Part shown: piece after piece, positions 17,199 through 25,149 of the stretch
Layout: every line of letters begins with the position of its first letter
Position numbering within the stretch: position 1 is the first letter of the stretch
Assembly: GCA_042138015.1 (NCBI GenBank)
Contig: JBHIVA010000007.1
Span: 1-61,916, forward strand
Length of the DNA stretch: 61,916 bases
Direction: 5' to 3'
Source: TH1177 sp042138015
Lineage (GTDB): Archaea; Thermoproteota; Nitrososphaeria; Nitrososphaerales; Nitrososphaeraceae
Made by a program: the position numbers and the translations under genes
The notes under the pieces: model-generated
Database searches by the model: none
The model's input: the letters and a program-made list of their open reading frames with translations, nothing else
Told to the model about the DNA's origin: nothing

Positions 17199-17621
17199 TT
17201 AGTAAAATCCTTTATCATGACCCATAAGCATAATTGATTTTAACTGTTTTCGATTTAAATAATTGAGGGAATCAGAAAATGTTGCCCATATATAATCATC
17301 ATGTTCATTTGAAAGTGTAATATCACGAATATTTGTTGTAGCATAATAGAAACTTACCTCTTTTCTTGATTTCACTCCTTCACCTTTAAAAAAAGAGTAT
17401 CGAATTCTACCTACAAAGGATAAGATATTCAGTGAATTTATCCCAGTTTCTTCAAAAACTTCTCTAAATAGTGTTTGAATTTCTGTTTCTCCATCTTCTT
17501 TATGACCTTGTGGAAAACCCCAATAACCCCTACGATTTCGTAGTAAAAGAAATTCTGGTTCCTTTTTACTTGATGAGGTCTGGTATTTTATGACTGCACC
17601 AACAGATTTTTCTATATTCAC
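17199..17621 (-). CDS. Nudix hydrolase
   Basis: A 140-aa Nudix pyrophosphohydrolase. The Nudix box GHKEDGETEIQTLFREVFEETGI (near 40-62) matches Gx5Ex7REUxEExGU completely, so the metal-binding Glu residues are intact. The preceding YWGFPQGH and the short N-terminal strand (VGAVIKYQT) fit the small bis(5'-nucleosyl)-tetraphosphatase type that cleaves Ap4A, an assignment by similarity of pattern only. A second Nudix of similar size lies at 38583. It diverges from the tRNA-Ala gene and stands alone. Confidence 0.88.
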   Translation of the reverse strand: MNIEKSVGAVIKYQTSSSKKEPEFLLLRNRRGYWGFPQGHKEDGETEIQTLFREVFEETGINSLNILSFVGRIRYSFFKGEGVKSRKEVSFYYATTNIRDITLSNEHDDYIWATFSDSLNYLNRKQLKSIMLMGHDKGFY

Positions 17622-17706
17622 ACTACGTTAATTTTTTATTAAATAGAATTATAATATTGTTTCTTAAAAAGATTAATATCTATTTATTTTAATCTTTCAA
17701 ATAGAA

Positions 17707-17780
17707 GGGCCGGTCGTCTAGTCTGGTAGGATACGGCATTGGCATTGCTGAGACCGTGGGTTCAAATCCCACCCGGTCCA
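17707..17780 (+). tRNA. tRNA-Ala(GGC)
   Basis: A 74-base tRNA without intron. Acceptor GGGCCGG pairs with CCGGTCC, including the G3:U70 wobble that is the identity element for alanine; the discriminator is A. D-arm GTCT-AGTCTGGTA-GGAT, anticodon stem CGGCA/TGCTG with loop TTGGCAT (anticodon GGC), variable loop AGACC, T-arm GTGGG TTCAAAT CCCAC. No encoded CCA. An AT-rich TATA-like stretch lies about 20-30 bases upstream. Confidence 0.97.
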
Positions 17781-17826
17781 TTTGATTCAAATTAAAGTAT
17801 TTCCACATTAAAATTGTTATAATTAC

Positions 17827-18525
17827 TTGTATTTTGTAAATTGGGAACGAGAAATTAAAAAAATTAGAATTGAAGGTAAGGATTTTGTATTAAAGAAAAA
17901 TAAACGCTTTAAAACATTAAGAGAGTTTATATTAATCTTTATTTTCCTGATAATATCAATTGTTTCTGCTCATCCATGTTCCCCACCTCAGATAGGAAAA
18001 AAAATCATTGAAAACGAAAATTTTCAAAATAGAGAAAAATTAAATGCTATAGGAATTAAAACTCCTAGACTTATTACTATATCTGATTCCCAAATTATCG
18101 AAGAGTATATAGCTTATGGTAACCTCTATGAATATTTTTTTACTGACAATAATATAGAATTGGCTCGAAAAGCGGGAGAAATAACAGGCATTTTACATAA
18201 TGTGGGTTTTACATTTATTGATAATAAAAGTCAAAATTACTTAATAAAGGAAAATGATCTTGTGAGAATTGACATAGGACTAATACATCCAAATATTTCT
18301 CTCTTTGCGAAAAGCATGGATATAGGTTCTTTTTTGGCAAGTATTATGGATCTTGACTCAATAAAATATCATGAAATTGAGAACGAGTTTTTGAAAGGTT
18401 ATCTTGAAACAACTAAAGGTACCAATCCATATCTCTCCGTAATTTTAAGAAATGTATTAGCATTAGGTCTTGTATCTGACTATGAGAAAATGGTTAAAAA
18501 TATGATTAGAAAATACTATAATTAA
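17827..18525 (+). CDS. Divergent protein-kinase-like protein (Bud32/lipopolysaccharide-kinase type)
   Basis: A 232-aa protein with a degenerate kinase pattern. FVLKK (near 21-25) could be the beta-3 Lys, EEYIAYGNLYEYF the hinge, and GEITGILHNVGFTFIDNKSQNYLI (near 117-140) resembles the catalytic loop Asp...Asn. RIDIGL (near 148-153) replaces the DFG motif, and AKSMDIGSFLASIM matches the downstream helix of Bud32/RIO-like kinases. An odd hydrophobic stretch, REFILIFIFLIISIVS (near 33-48), lies between the Lys and alpha-C, as if membrane-anchored. The TTG start at 17827 is uncertain. Kinase activity is not certain. It is convergent with the small Cys protein at 18522 (4-base overlap of stops). 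Confidence 0.6.
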   Translation: MYFVNWEREIKKIRIEGKDFVLKKNKRFKTLREFILIFIFLIISIVSAHPCSPPQIGKKIIENENFQNREKLNAIGIKTPRLITISDSQIIEEYIAYGNLYEYFFTDNNIELARKAGEITGILHNVGFTFIDNKSQNYLIKENDLVRIDIGLIHPNISLFAKSMDIGSFLASIMDLDSIKYHEIENEFLKGYLETTKGTNPYLSVILRNVLALGLVSDYEKMVKNMIRKYYN

Positions 18526-18905
18526 ACTGGTGGAAGTTCTTTTTTCTTATCAAAACCTCCAGATCCAAATTTACAATAAAAACACTGGTCTGATTGCATG
18601 TAAGGAATTCTTTGGATTACTATAGCGCCCAATTTTAGAGCAAATTTTGTAATCAATCTATGTTTAAACGGCATTGAAGGAATTACTTCCTTGAAATATA
18701 CATCATAATGATCAGGACAAAACTTCAGTGTTATCTGAGCGCGTGGTTTATTTGAGGTCTTGGCTTCATTTATTGTTCTAGTTAATTGTATCTGTTCCCT
18801 TATGTATTCGTGTTTGGGACAAGGGCAATCTTTCCCTAACGGATGTTTATATGCAGGTACATTTTTCCAATCAAAATCTGGAAAATTCTTCTCAAAATCA
18901 TCCAT
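18522..18905 (-). CDS. Cys-rich conserved-looking protein of unknown function
   Basis: A 127-aa protein, unassigned. Notable are CPCPKHEYI near 27-35, FCPDHYDVYF near 62-71 and CFYCKFGSGGF near 108-118. These six Cys and nearby His residues probably bind zinc or a cluster. The middle (FKHRLITKFALKLGAIVIQRIP) looks like an amphipathic or membrane-adjacent helix. It is convergent with the kinase-like gene. No operon partner is seen on its strand. Confidence 0.6.
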   Translation of the reverse strand: MDDFEKNFPDFDWKNVPAYKHPLGKDCPCPKHEYIREQIQLTRTINEAKTSNKPRAQITLKFCPDHYDVYFKEVIPSMPFKHRLITKFALKLGAIVIQRIPYMQSDQCFYCKFGSGGFDKKKELPPV

Positions 18906-19029
18906 TTTTAATTATATAACAAGTTATAGCATATAAATTATCGGATATTAAAGTGATACGGTCTGTTAATTTATCTAATCTAATGGTAAAAATATATATT
19001 TTTGATGATTTATAAAATCTCAAAGCGGC

Positions 19030-20019
19030 TTGAATAGAACGGAACAGAGCAATGCCAAAAACATTGATGATAATTTAAGGAAAAACGATCATGAACAGAA
19101 TCTTGTTTCACTTGACTTGAATTTAAAATCTTTACTAGATTTTAAAAATTCTTTAATAGAAGAGCAGAAAAAAGGAGATAAAAAGATTCAGGAACTGAAT
19201 GAAAAAATAGAAGAAACTAAAAAACAAATTGACGAGGAGAGGCAGAGACTTGAGGATTTGAGAATCAAGTTAAAAGAAGTGAATGAAGTAAAAGACGAGG
19301 AATTCCCCAAATTTATGGAGCTTAAAGATATGGTATTAAAAGCTAGAACTCAGATGAAAGAGTTAGACGAAAAATCGGGTATAAAATCTAATAAAGAAAG
19401 AATAAACATAAAACATCTAACTAAGTCGTTAGAGCAATTAGAAAGAGACATCCAAACAAAAAAGTTATCTAAGGATGAAGAGAGGAGATTAGTTAACAAA
19501 TCTAAAGAAATAGCAACAAAGCTGCATGCTATGAAAGTAATTCATAGAAAAGAAGACCAGTTTAGAACGATCTCAAGTCAATATGGAAACCTAAAGTCTA
19601 AAATTAATGATATTTTTGATAAAAAATCCGAATTTGGAAACAAAATAGGCGATCTGAAAAAGATTCTAGATAATCTTCTAAATACAAGAGAAAATCTTTA
19701 CGAGGATAGGAGAAAGATAATAAGAGAAGTACGTGAGAGTAACGCAAAATTAGAAATGGTAAATACTCAGATAAACGCGATAGAATTCAGAAAATCAAAG
19801 ATGAATGTAACAAGCGGTAGAAGAAAGTTTAGAGACATTCATGACAAATCCTATGTAGGTATACAATCTTCAAAGGAAAGGGCTCGGAGGAATAAAGAAA
19901 ATATGCAAATCTGGAATTCTATGAAGGAACAGGCCTTAAAAAAAATGTCGAGTGGAGAAAAACTTACTTTTGATGAAATGAAATTGATTTATAGTGATAT
20001 TAGTTCTTCCGAGGTTTAG
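19030..20019 (+). CDS. Long coiled-coil protein (COG1340-like)
   Basis: A 329-aa highly charged protein, almost entirely helical. Residues 35-235 form a continuous coiled coil (IQELNEKIEETKKQIDEE and similar heptads), and the C-terminal 90 residues are basic and less regular (SGRRKFRDIHDKSYVG, then a helix and LTFDEMKLIYSD). It resembles the archaeal uncharacterised coiled-coil family COG1340. Those proteins have been called phosphoserine-phosphatase-like or SMC-like in annotations without good evidence. The TTG start at 19030 gives the longest sensible reading. It lies 57 bases before the glycosyltransferase gene. Confidence 0.8.
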   Translation: MNRTEQSNAKNIDDNLRKNDHEQNLVSLDLNLKSLLDFKNSLIEEQKKGDKKIQELNEKIEETKKQIDEERQRLEDLRIKLKEVNEVKDEEFPKFMELKDMVLKARTQMKELDEKSGIKSNKERINIKHLTKSLEQLERDIQTKKLSKDEERRLVNKSKEIATKLHAMKVIHRKEDQFRTISSQYGNLKSKINDIFDKKSEFGNKIGDLKKILDNLLNTRENLYEDRRKIIREVRESNAKLEMVNTQINAIEFRKSKMNVTSGRRKFRDIHDKSYVGIQSSKERARRNKENMQIWNSMKEQALKKMSSGEKLTFDEMKLIYSDISSSEV

Positions 20020-20044
20020 AGAATAAAAATTGTCTTAATTTTAG

Positions 20045-20054
20045 ATATTTATAA
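20045..20054 (+). promoter_or_regulatory. TATA box for glycosyltransferase gene
   Basis: The sequence atatttataa is centred 28 bases before the TTG start at 20077, which supports that start and a leaderless transcript. Confidence 0.5.
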
Positions 20055-20076
20055 CGTTTAATGAATAAATTCGTAA

Positions 20077-21252
20077 TTGAGAAAGGTCTATTTTACTCCG
20101 TATGGGGTTGGATTAGGTCATGCTAGTAGATTAATGATTATTGCAAAGTTAATACAAGACAAGGAAACCGTTGTTAGGTTTTCCACCTTTGGAGAGGCGG
20201 TAGAGTTTATTTCGAGAGCAGGTTATATCTGTTCGAATGTTCCACCAGTAGAATTTTCATGGAATACACAAGGAAGTTTCTCATTTAAAAACAGTCTTTC
20301 GAATATCCCAATTTGGTTTAATAATTTTTTAATTCAAGTCGTTAAAGAAATTGAAAATATTATTAAATTTTCACCCAACGTAGTAGTATCAGACTCAAGA
20401 TTATCCTCTATAATATCTGCAAAGTTATTGGGAATTCCATCTATAGTGATATTAAATCAGATCAAGCTTTTGTTATCTCCAAGACTACACTCTTTTAGGG
20501 TAGCTAGATTATTTGAAGATATTAATGCTGAATTTATTGGAAATTTATGGTCCGTTTCTGATGAAATACTCATACCAGATTTACCCCCTCCTTATACCAT
20601 TTCAGAAAATAACACATGGAATACTAGCTCTGTAAGAAAAAAACTAAAGTACATAGGATTCATATCTCCTAAATATCAAATATCTGAGACACAATTACAA
20701 AAAGTATTAAATTTACTTGAATTCTCGAAATCTAAACCTATTGTTTTTTTTCATATAAGTGGTCCGCCCAATACAAGAAACCCAATCATTAAAAAAATAT
20801 TAGAAGGAAAGCAATTATTTGATAATAATTTTCAATTCATCGTTTCAGAAGGTAGGCCAAATGGTCGAGATATACCTTTACATATTACAAAAAATGGGCG
20901 ATATTATGAATGGTGTCCAATACGCGATGAGCTTTTTGCTCTGAGTGACATTTTGATTATTAGAGGAGGACACACTGCAATCTCTCAAGCAATTCAATTT
21001 GGAAAACCTATAATTTCTATTCCTATCGAAAACCATGCAGAACAAATAAACAATTCAAATAAAATAGCAAAAATCGGTCTTGGTATTACAATTGATAATC
21101 AGGAAATTACTCCAGAAAAGATTGTCGATGAAATTAACAAAATTTTAGAAAATCGAAATTATTTTAAGAAAACAGATGAAATAATGAAATTAAGTAGTAA
21201 TTTAAATGGAGTTGAGAATGTTGTCAATATAGTTAGGTCGTATATTAGATGA
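20077..21252 (+). CDS. MJ1255/VC2487-type glycosyltransferase
   Basis: A 391-aa GT-B-fold protein. It starts with a Rossmann strand and glycine-rich loop (VYFTPYGVGLGHASRLMIIAKL), and the C-terminal nucleotide-sugar domain has IIRGGHTAISQAIQFGKPIISIP followed by HAEQINNSNKIAKIGLG (near 290-325). This is the arrangement of MurG/UGT-like enzymes. The N-terminal pattern fits the small archaeal MJ1255/VC2487 family of unknown acceptor. The TTG start is supported by the upstream TATA box. The last 51 bases overlap the convergent ThiI-like gene. The likely role is glycosylation of a lipid or surface component, not further specified. Confidence 0.75.
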   Translation: MRKVYFTPYGVGLGHASRLMIIAKLIQDKETVVRFSTFGEAVEFISRAGYICSNVPPVEFSWNTQGSFSFKNSLSNIPIWFNNFLIQVVKEIENIIKFSPNVVVSDSRLSSIISAKLLGIPSIVILNQIKLLLSPRLHSFRVARLFEDINAEFIGNLWSVSDEILIPDLPPPYTISENNTWNTSSVRKKLKYIGFISPKYQISETQLQKVLNLLEFSKSKPIVFFHISGPPNTRNPIIKKILEGKQLFDNNFQFIVSEGRPNGRDIPLHITKNGRYYEWCPIRDELFALSDILIIRGGHTAISQAIQFGKPIISIPIENHAEQINNSNKIAKIGLGITIDNQEITPEKIVDEINKILENRNYFKKTDEIMKLSSNLNGVENVVNIVRSYIR

Positions 21253-22332
21253 TGTCATTGTGAAGGAAATAGTCTTGATATTTTTTAGATTTAAAGCTTG
21301 TATATTTAAAGATTCCCCGGATTTTAATAACCTATTATTTGGCTTTTGTCGTAGAGAGGATTTATCTTTATCTTCAAAGATGTAAGAAATATGTGTATTA
21401 CTAAAAAAATGAGTGTTGTTATTTAAATCTAAAAAAGCAAATGGAAGCCAGGGAATTTTTCTCTTTTGGTAACAGAAAGTTATTATTTTATCGATGATGG
21501 ATAATGGATGGGTATAAAAACTAAAAGGAATAAGTACGTCAACATTTTCTATATGTGACAAAATTAATTGTATAAGCTTTAGTTCATCAAAATCAGAAAT
21601 ATTGTCATCAAAATTAAAATAAATTTTAAGTAATTTTACTGAAATTTGTTTCATTTGCATCTTTAAAAATACATGATAAAGACATTTAAGATGTTTTATT
21701 AAATTATTTGTACTAGAATATAAAATTAATATTTGAGGGATAAAACCAAATTTTGATATAATTTCTATAGATTTTAATGAATAAGGATCATAACATATAC
21801 AGAAAATACTTTTTTTTAAGTAACCGAATGGAAGACCATTTATACCTTCTATAAATTTGTAAACGATATAACAACCTGAACTTGAAATATAGCAATAAAC
21901 CTCTGTTACATCACTTCTGTTAAACCCAGTGGGTTTTAAATTCTTGAATTTTAACCGTTCGAGAATTAATCCAGTAGCCATAAACTCTATATCTCTTGGG
22001 ATATACATTGAATTTTCTGAAAACACTTTAATCTTAAAATACTTTCTAGAATAAGTAATTCTGTCAGTTACACATACTATCATATCTAGTATATCTTTAA
22101 TATTATTTGCGGTAGATACAGAAATTCCAATTCTTTTAATTCCAGAACAATTACTTAACCATTGTGAAACTTGGAGATAATCTTTAACTTCTATAACTAA
22201 AAAGGATTTTTCAGAAGTTATTTTATAATTCTTCACTTTATTATTTATTAAGATATTCTTAATAGAAACCTTGAGGAAGTCTAATAGTTGTCTGTTTACT
22301 GGAAAAATTATTAATTTTATATTACCTTTCAA
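21202..22332 (-). CDS. ThiI-like protein with THUMP domain but degenerate PP-loop
   Basis: A 376-aa protein. Residues 40-135 look like a ferredoxin-like plus THUMP RNA-binding domain (SFLVIEVKDYLQVSQWLS, IKRIGISV, FKIKVFSEN, RDIEFMATGLILERL). Then GINGLPFGYLKKSIFCICYD (162-182) matches the ThiI GGLPVG..KVL stretch. Where a working ThiI has the ATP-binding SGGxDS loop, this protein has CYDPYSL, so the adenylation site is lost. A second domain (220-330) still looks like an alpha/beta nucleotide fold. It is probably not a tRNA 4-thiouridine synthetase; an RNA-binding or regulatory role is possible. It follows the pseudo-C39-TPR gene by 21 bases (operon) and overlaps the glycosyltransferase 3' end. 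Confidence 0.55.
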   Translation of the reverse strand: MKGNIKLIIFPVNRQLLDFLKVSIKNILINNKVKNYKITSEKSFLVIEVKDYLQVSQWLSNCSGIKRIGISVSTANNIKDILDMIVCVTDRITYSRKYFKIKVFSENSMYIPRDIEFMATGLILERLKFKNLKPTGFNRSDVTEVYCYISSSGCYIVYKFIEGINGLPFGYLKKSIFCICYDPYSLKSIEIISKFGFIPQILILYSSTNNLIKHLKCLYHVFLKMQMKQISVKLLKIYFNFDDNISDFDELKLIQLILSHIENVDVLIPFSFYTHPLSIIDKIITFCYQKRKIPWLPFAFLDLNNNTHFFSNTHISYIFEDKDKSSLRQKPNNRLLKSGESLNIQALNLKNIKTISFTMTSSNIRPNYIDNILNSI

Positions 22333-22353
22333 TCTGATCTTATTATTAAGTAA

Positions 22354-23283
22354 TCAGAGACTATTTATTGTATCTTCTATTGTTTTTTTATCTTGTGCGC
22401 CTAGGGTTTTCTTTAAATACATCAACAAATCTTCTTTAGCTTCACTATTTTTATTTAGTTTTAGTCTTACAAATGCTCTATTTTTATAGATCGGACCGTA
22501 TCTGTCCGCATCGATTACAATAGCATTAGAATAATACTCTTCTGCTTTTTTATAATCTTCGTTTTTTAAGAAAAAATTACCTAGCCCTCTGAATGCAAGA
22601 AAATAGTAAGAATTTATCGATATTGCTTTTTCAAAGCAAGCTACCGCTTTAGGATCATTTTTTTCACTAAAACAACTTCCGAGCATTGACCATGCACGAG
22701 CATTTTCGTTATCATCATTTAAAACTTTATTTAATTTTTTGATTGCGGAGTCTATGTTTCCCTGAAGGAATTCATTTTCAGCTTCAAAACAAATCATATT
22801 AGAGTTTAGACACTTTAAATCAGCTTTTTTAATGATATCTTCCATATCATTAGGTAACATAATAATAGATACATTATCCTCTTGTCTCCATTGCATTTCG
22901 AACTTAGATTCAGGAATAAAACCTTCAGTATCCGGTTTTGGAATATATGTCATGATTCTTTTTTCATCAGTATTATATCCAGACACCAAAATAGCATGTT
23001 CTATCATATTATATAATCCAGGAAAAATAACTATTGGTGGAATTGCTTGATCTATCCTTTTTTTTATATCCAGTAACGAACCTTTATAAATAAAATATGA
23101 AAAACCTTTTTTGCTCGCCATTTTTAGTCCTTCAAAAAGAGATATTTGTGTTTGAAATTTCTTTGAATCAATCACTATATTGTCTTCTCCCCAATACTTT
23201 AATACCACAGATATCATTAAAGGGAATTGTTTATTTTCTTCTACCAATGGTAAGTTTAAATTATGAGAATAATTGGATTGCAA
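22354..23283 (-). CDS. Pseudo-C39-peptidase domain plus TPR protein
   Basis: A 309-aa two-domain protein. Residues 10-140 follow the C39-like papain fold: QFPLMISVVLKYWGED (19-34) aligns with the CGPxSLxMVLRYWG block, but the catalytic Cys position is Gln19. EHAILVSGY keeps the His (H96), and the following YIPKP lacks the Asp. Residues 160-305 are three to four tetratricopeptide repeats (GNIDSAIKKLNKVL, NDPKAVACFEKAIS, EDYKKAEEYYSNAI). A dead peptidase domain with TPRs suggests peptide or protein binding rather than cleavage. It sits between the amidotransferase-like gene and the degenerate ThiI-like gene on the same strand. Confidence 0.7.
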   Translation of the reverse strand: MQSNYSHNLNLPLVEENKQFPLMISVVLKYWGEDNIVIDSKKFQTQISLFEGLKMASKKGFSYFIYKGSLLDIKKRIDQAIPPIVIFPGLYNMIEHAILVSGYNTDEKRIMTYIPKPDTEGFIPESKFEMQWRQEDNVSIIMLPNDMEDIIKKADLKCLNSNMICFEAENEFLQGNIDSAIKKLNKVLNDDNENARAWSMLGSCFSEKNDPKAVACFEKAISINSYYFLAFRGLGNFFLKNEDYKKAEEYYSNAIVIDADRYGPIYKNRAFVRLKLNKNSEAKEDLLMYLKKTLGAQDKKTIEDTINSL

Positions 23284-23319
23284 TGATACTTAGATGATAT
23301 TATTCACATAAAAATCATC

Positions 23320-23877
23320 CTATCTAGAAATGTTTAAAAAGTGATTTATTAATCGTTCGCCAATTTTTCCACTTTTCTCTGGATGAAATTGAAATCCAAA
23401 AATATTTTTATTAATATGTTTAAAAACTTCTATTTTATTGTCTGGTGAAATGGCAAGTTTTTCTATTTGATTTGAAATCTTTGAAATAGCATATCTATGA
23501 CTTTGATAAGCAGTAAAGGAAAAATTTTTTGGGATCGATAAAAATTCTTTTAAAGTTGTTATTTTTTTGAATCCATGAACGACCTGGTTCATCTTTATTA
23601 ATGACCCACCAAAAGAAAGGTTTATGATCTCTGCCCCATAACAAATTCCTAAAAGAGGAGTATCAGTTTGATAACAATATTTAATAATTTTAGAATTAAT
23701 AAGATTAGTTTCTTTTAAAACTTTTTTTCTACCAGATAATATTATCGAATCATATGCAGTTAAACTATTCATATCTACGTTTGAATAAATTTCTTTAATA
23801 ACTTCTCTCTGGAATGAAGTCATAAAAACTAGATTGTTGGAAAATGGCGAAGTATTGTCAACTATTAATGTGGTCAT
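23320..23877 (-). CDS. Class I glutamine amidotransferase (GuaA-like subunit)
   Basis: A 185-aa single-domain GATase1 that hydrolyses glutamine and delivers ammonia to a partner. It shows TLIVDNTSPFSNNL at the start and LLGICYGAEIINLSFGG with nucleophile Cys79. GFQFHPEKSG carries His165 and Glu167, so the triad is intact. Similar stand-alone subunits serve GMP synthase or anthranilate synthase. The VVHGFKKI stretch (near 99-106) is more GuaA-like, but the sequence is divergent. The ATG at 23877 follows an AT-rich promoter-like stretch. It is the first gene of the leftward trio with the pseudo-peptidase and ThiI-like genes, so its usual synthetase partner is not adjacent. Confidence 0.75.
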   Translation of the reverse strand: MTTLIVDNTSPFSNNLVFMTSFQREVIKEIYSNVDMNSLTAYDSIILSGRKKVLKETNLINSKIIKYCYQTDTPLLGICYGAEIINLSFGGSLIKMNQVVHGFKKITTLKEFLSIPKNFSFTAYQSHRYAISKISNQIEKLAISPDNKIEVFKHINKNIFGFQFHPEKSGKIGERLINHFLNISR

Positions 23878-24005
23878 GGCTTGCTTAATTGGACTTTAAC
23901 CTATTAAGTTTATATATTTAATTTTTGTTCAAACTTATTTTGACTAACTTATTTTGTTACTAATAATTATATAAAATCAAATTAAAAAAGTATTGTAGGC
24001 TTAGA

Positions 24006-25148
24006 TTACATTAAATTAGCTAGATTTTTTAAAATCAAGTAAATTCCCACAGAAGAAGGAACAGTTGCAGAAGATTTATCTAAGTTATATTTTTTCCTTT
24101 TAAATCTAAATTCTAATTTTGTTTTAACATTCAGATCTACATCTTTATCATCTTCGAATAAACAGGCATCTGAAAAGGGATCGAAGGACTCTAAATCATT
24201 ACATCTGATTTTTGATAACCCACTTTTATTGTTAATAGAACCTGGCATTCTAAAAACTCGATGAATATCCATTGTAACATAAGGATCTATTTTTACTCCA
24301 GATTTTTCGGCAACTTTTTCAACTTCTCTCTTAAATACTGAGTACCCACCAATTCTTCTAACATATCTATACAAATTGTTATTACTAATGCTATACAACT
24401 TCATACTTTTTGATATTCTCTTTCTCCACCCATATGAAAATCCACTAAGAGGTATTTTCACTATCAATTTATTTTTATATTGAGTTACCCCTAGACTCGT
24501 AATTGAAAAATTTTTACCCATGATGTATTCGACAAGATCGTTCCTACCTTTTGAATCTAAATTAAAATAATCTTTTTCCATGGCTGTTATATGAAATCCA
24601 TTATTACCAGAAAAATAAATATAGATGTACCTATTATCGATACCAAAGTCATTAACTAAGAATGAAATTAATTTCTGCGTTTCATTTTTTAGGTTTCGTA
24701 CACAATTTTGGCATGGAATAATATTAGAAATTATTTTAGTACTTTTACATTTACTACAATATAGACACGATTTGTTACTTATATTATCACAGGATCTGCA
24801 AATATAATATGTATGGTCAATTTGACAAGGTAAGGTTAAGTCTTTTAAATCAATATCAAAAATCAGATCAGACCCTATCCATCTCTTTTCGTTAATGGGA
24901 AAAGTAGGGAAATCATAACAGGAATTTGAACAATATATCCCCGCAGGTACATTTTGTAATAGAAATGCATTTAATTGTCCCATATCGTTAAAAGAAATAT
25001 GTCTAATCATTTTTGAATCGAAAGTCATAAAACCAAATTCTCTTCTTGAAATATCAGATGGAGATTCAAGAAAACGGAAATTATTAAAATAGTATTCTTT
25101 GAAGCATTTTTGAAGAAAATTAAGATTTTTTATGTCATTTTTAATCAT
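24006..25148 (-). CDS. priS: DNA primase small (catalytic) subunit
   Basis: The 380-aa AEP-type primase that synthesises primers for replication. The catalytic motif DLIFDIDLKD carries Asp98 and Asp100, and SGNNGFHI (near 182-189) is the nucleotide-binding motif. The C-terminal segment VDPYVTMDIHRVFRMPGSI (near 290-308) contains the third Asp and the conserved HRVFRMPGS. A zinc-binding knuckle lies between (CRSCDN, CLYCSKC, CQNC). It pairs with priL one base upstream, as an operon. No truncation. Confidence 0.95.
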   Translation of the reverse strand: MIKNDIKNLNFLQKCFKEYYFNNFRFLESPSDISRREFGFMTFDSKMIRHISFNDMGQLNAFLLQNVPAGIYCSNSCYDFPTFPINEKRWIGSDLIFDIDLKDLTLPCQIDHTYYICRSCDNISNKSCLYCSKCKSTKIISNIIPCQNCVRNLKNETQKLISFLVNDFGIDNRYIYIYFSGNNGFHITAMEKDYFNLDSKGRNDLVEYIMGKNFSITSLGVTQYKNKLIVKIPLSGFSYGWRKRISKSMKLYSISNNNLYRYVRRIGGYSVFKREVEKVAEKSGVKIDPYVTMDIHRVFRMPGSINNKSGLSKIRCNDLESFDPFSDACLFEDDKDVDLNVKTKLEFRFKRKKYNLDKSSATVPSSVGIYLILKNLANLM

Positions 25149-25149
25149 T

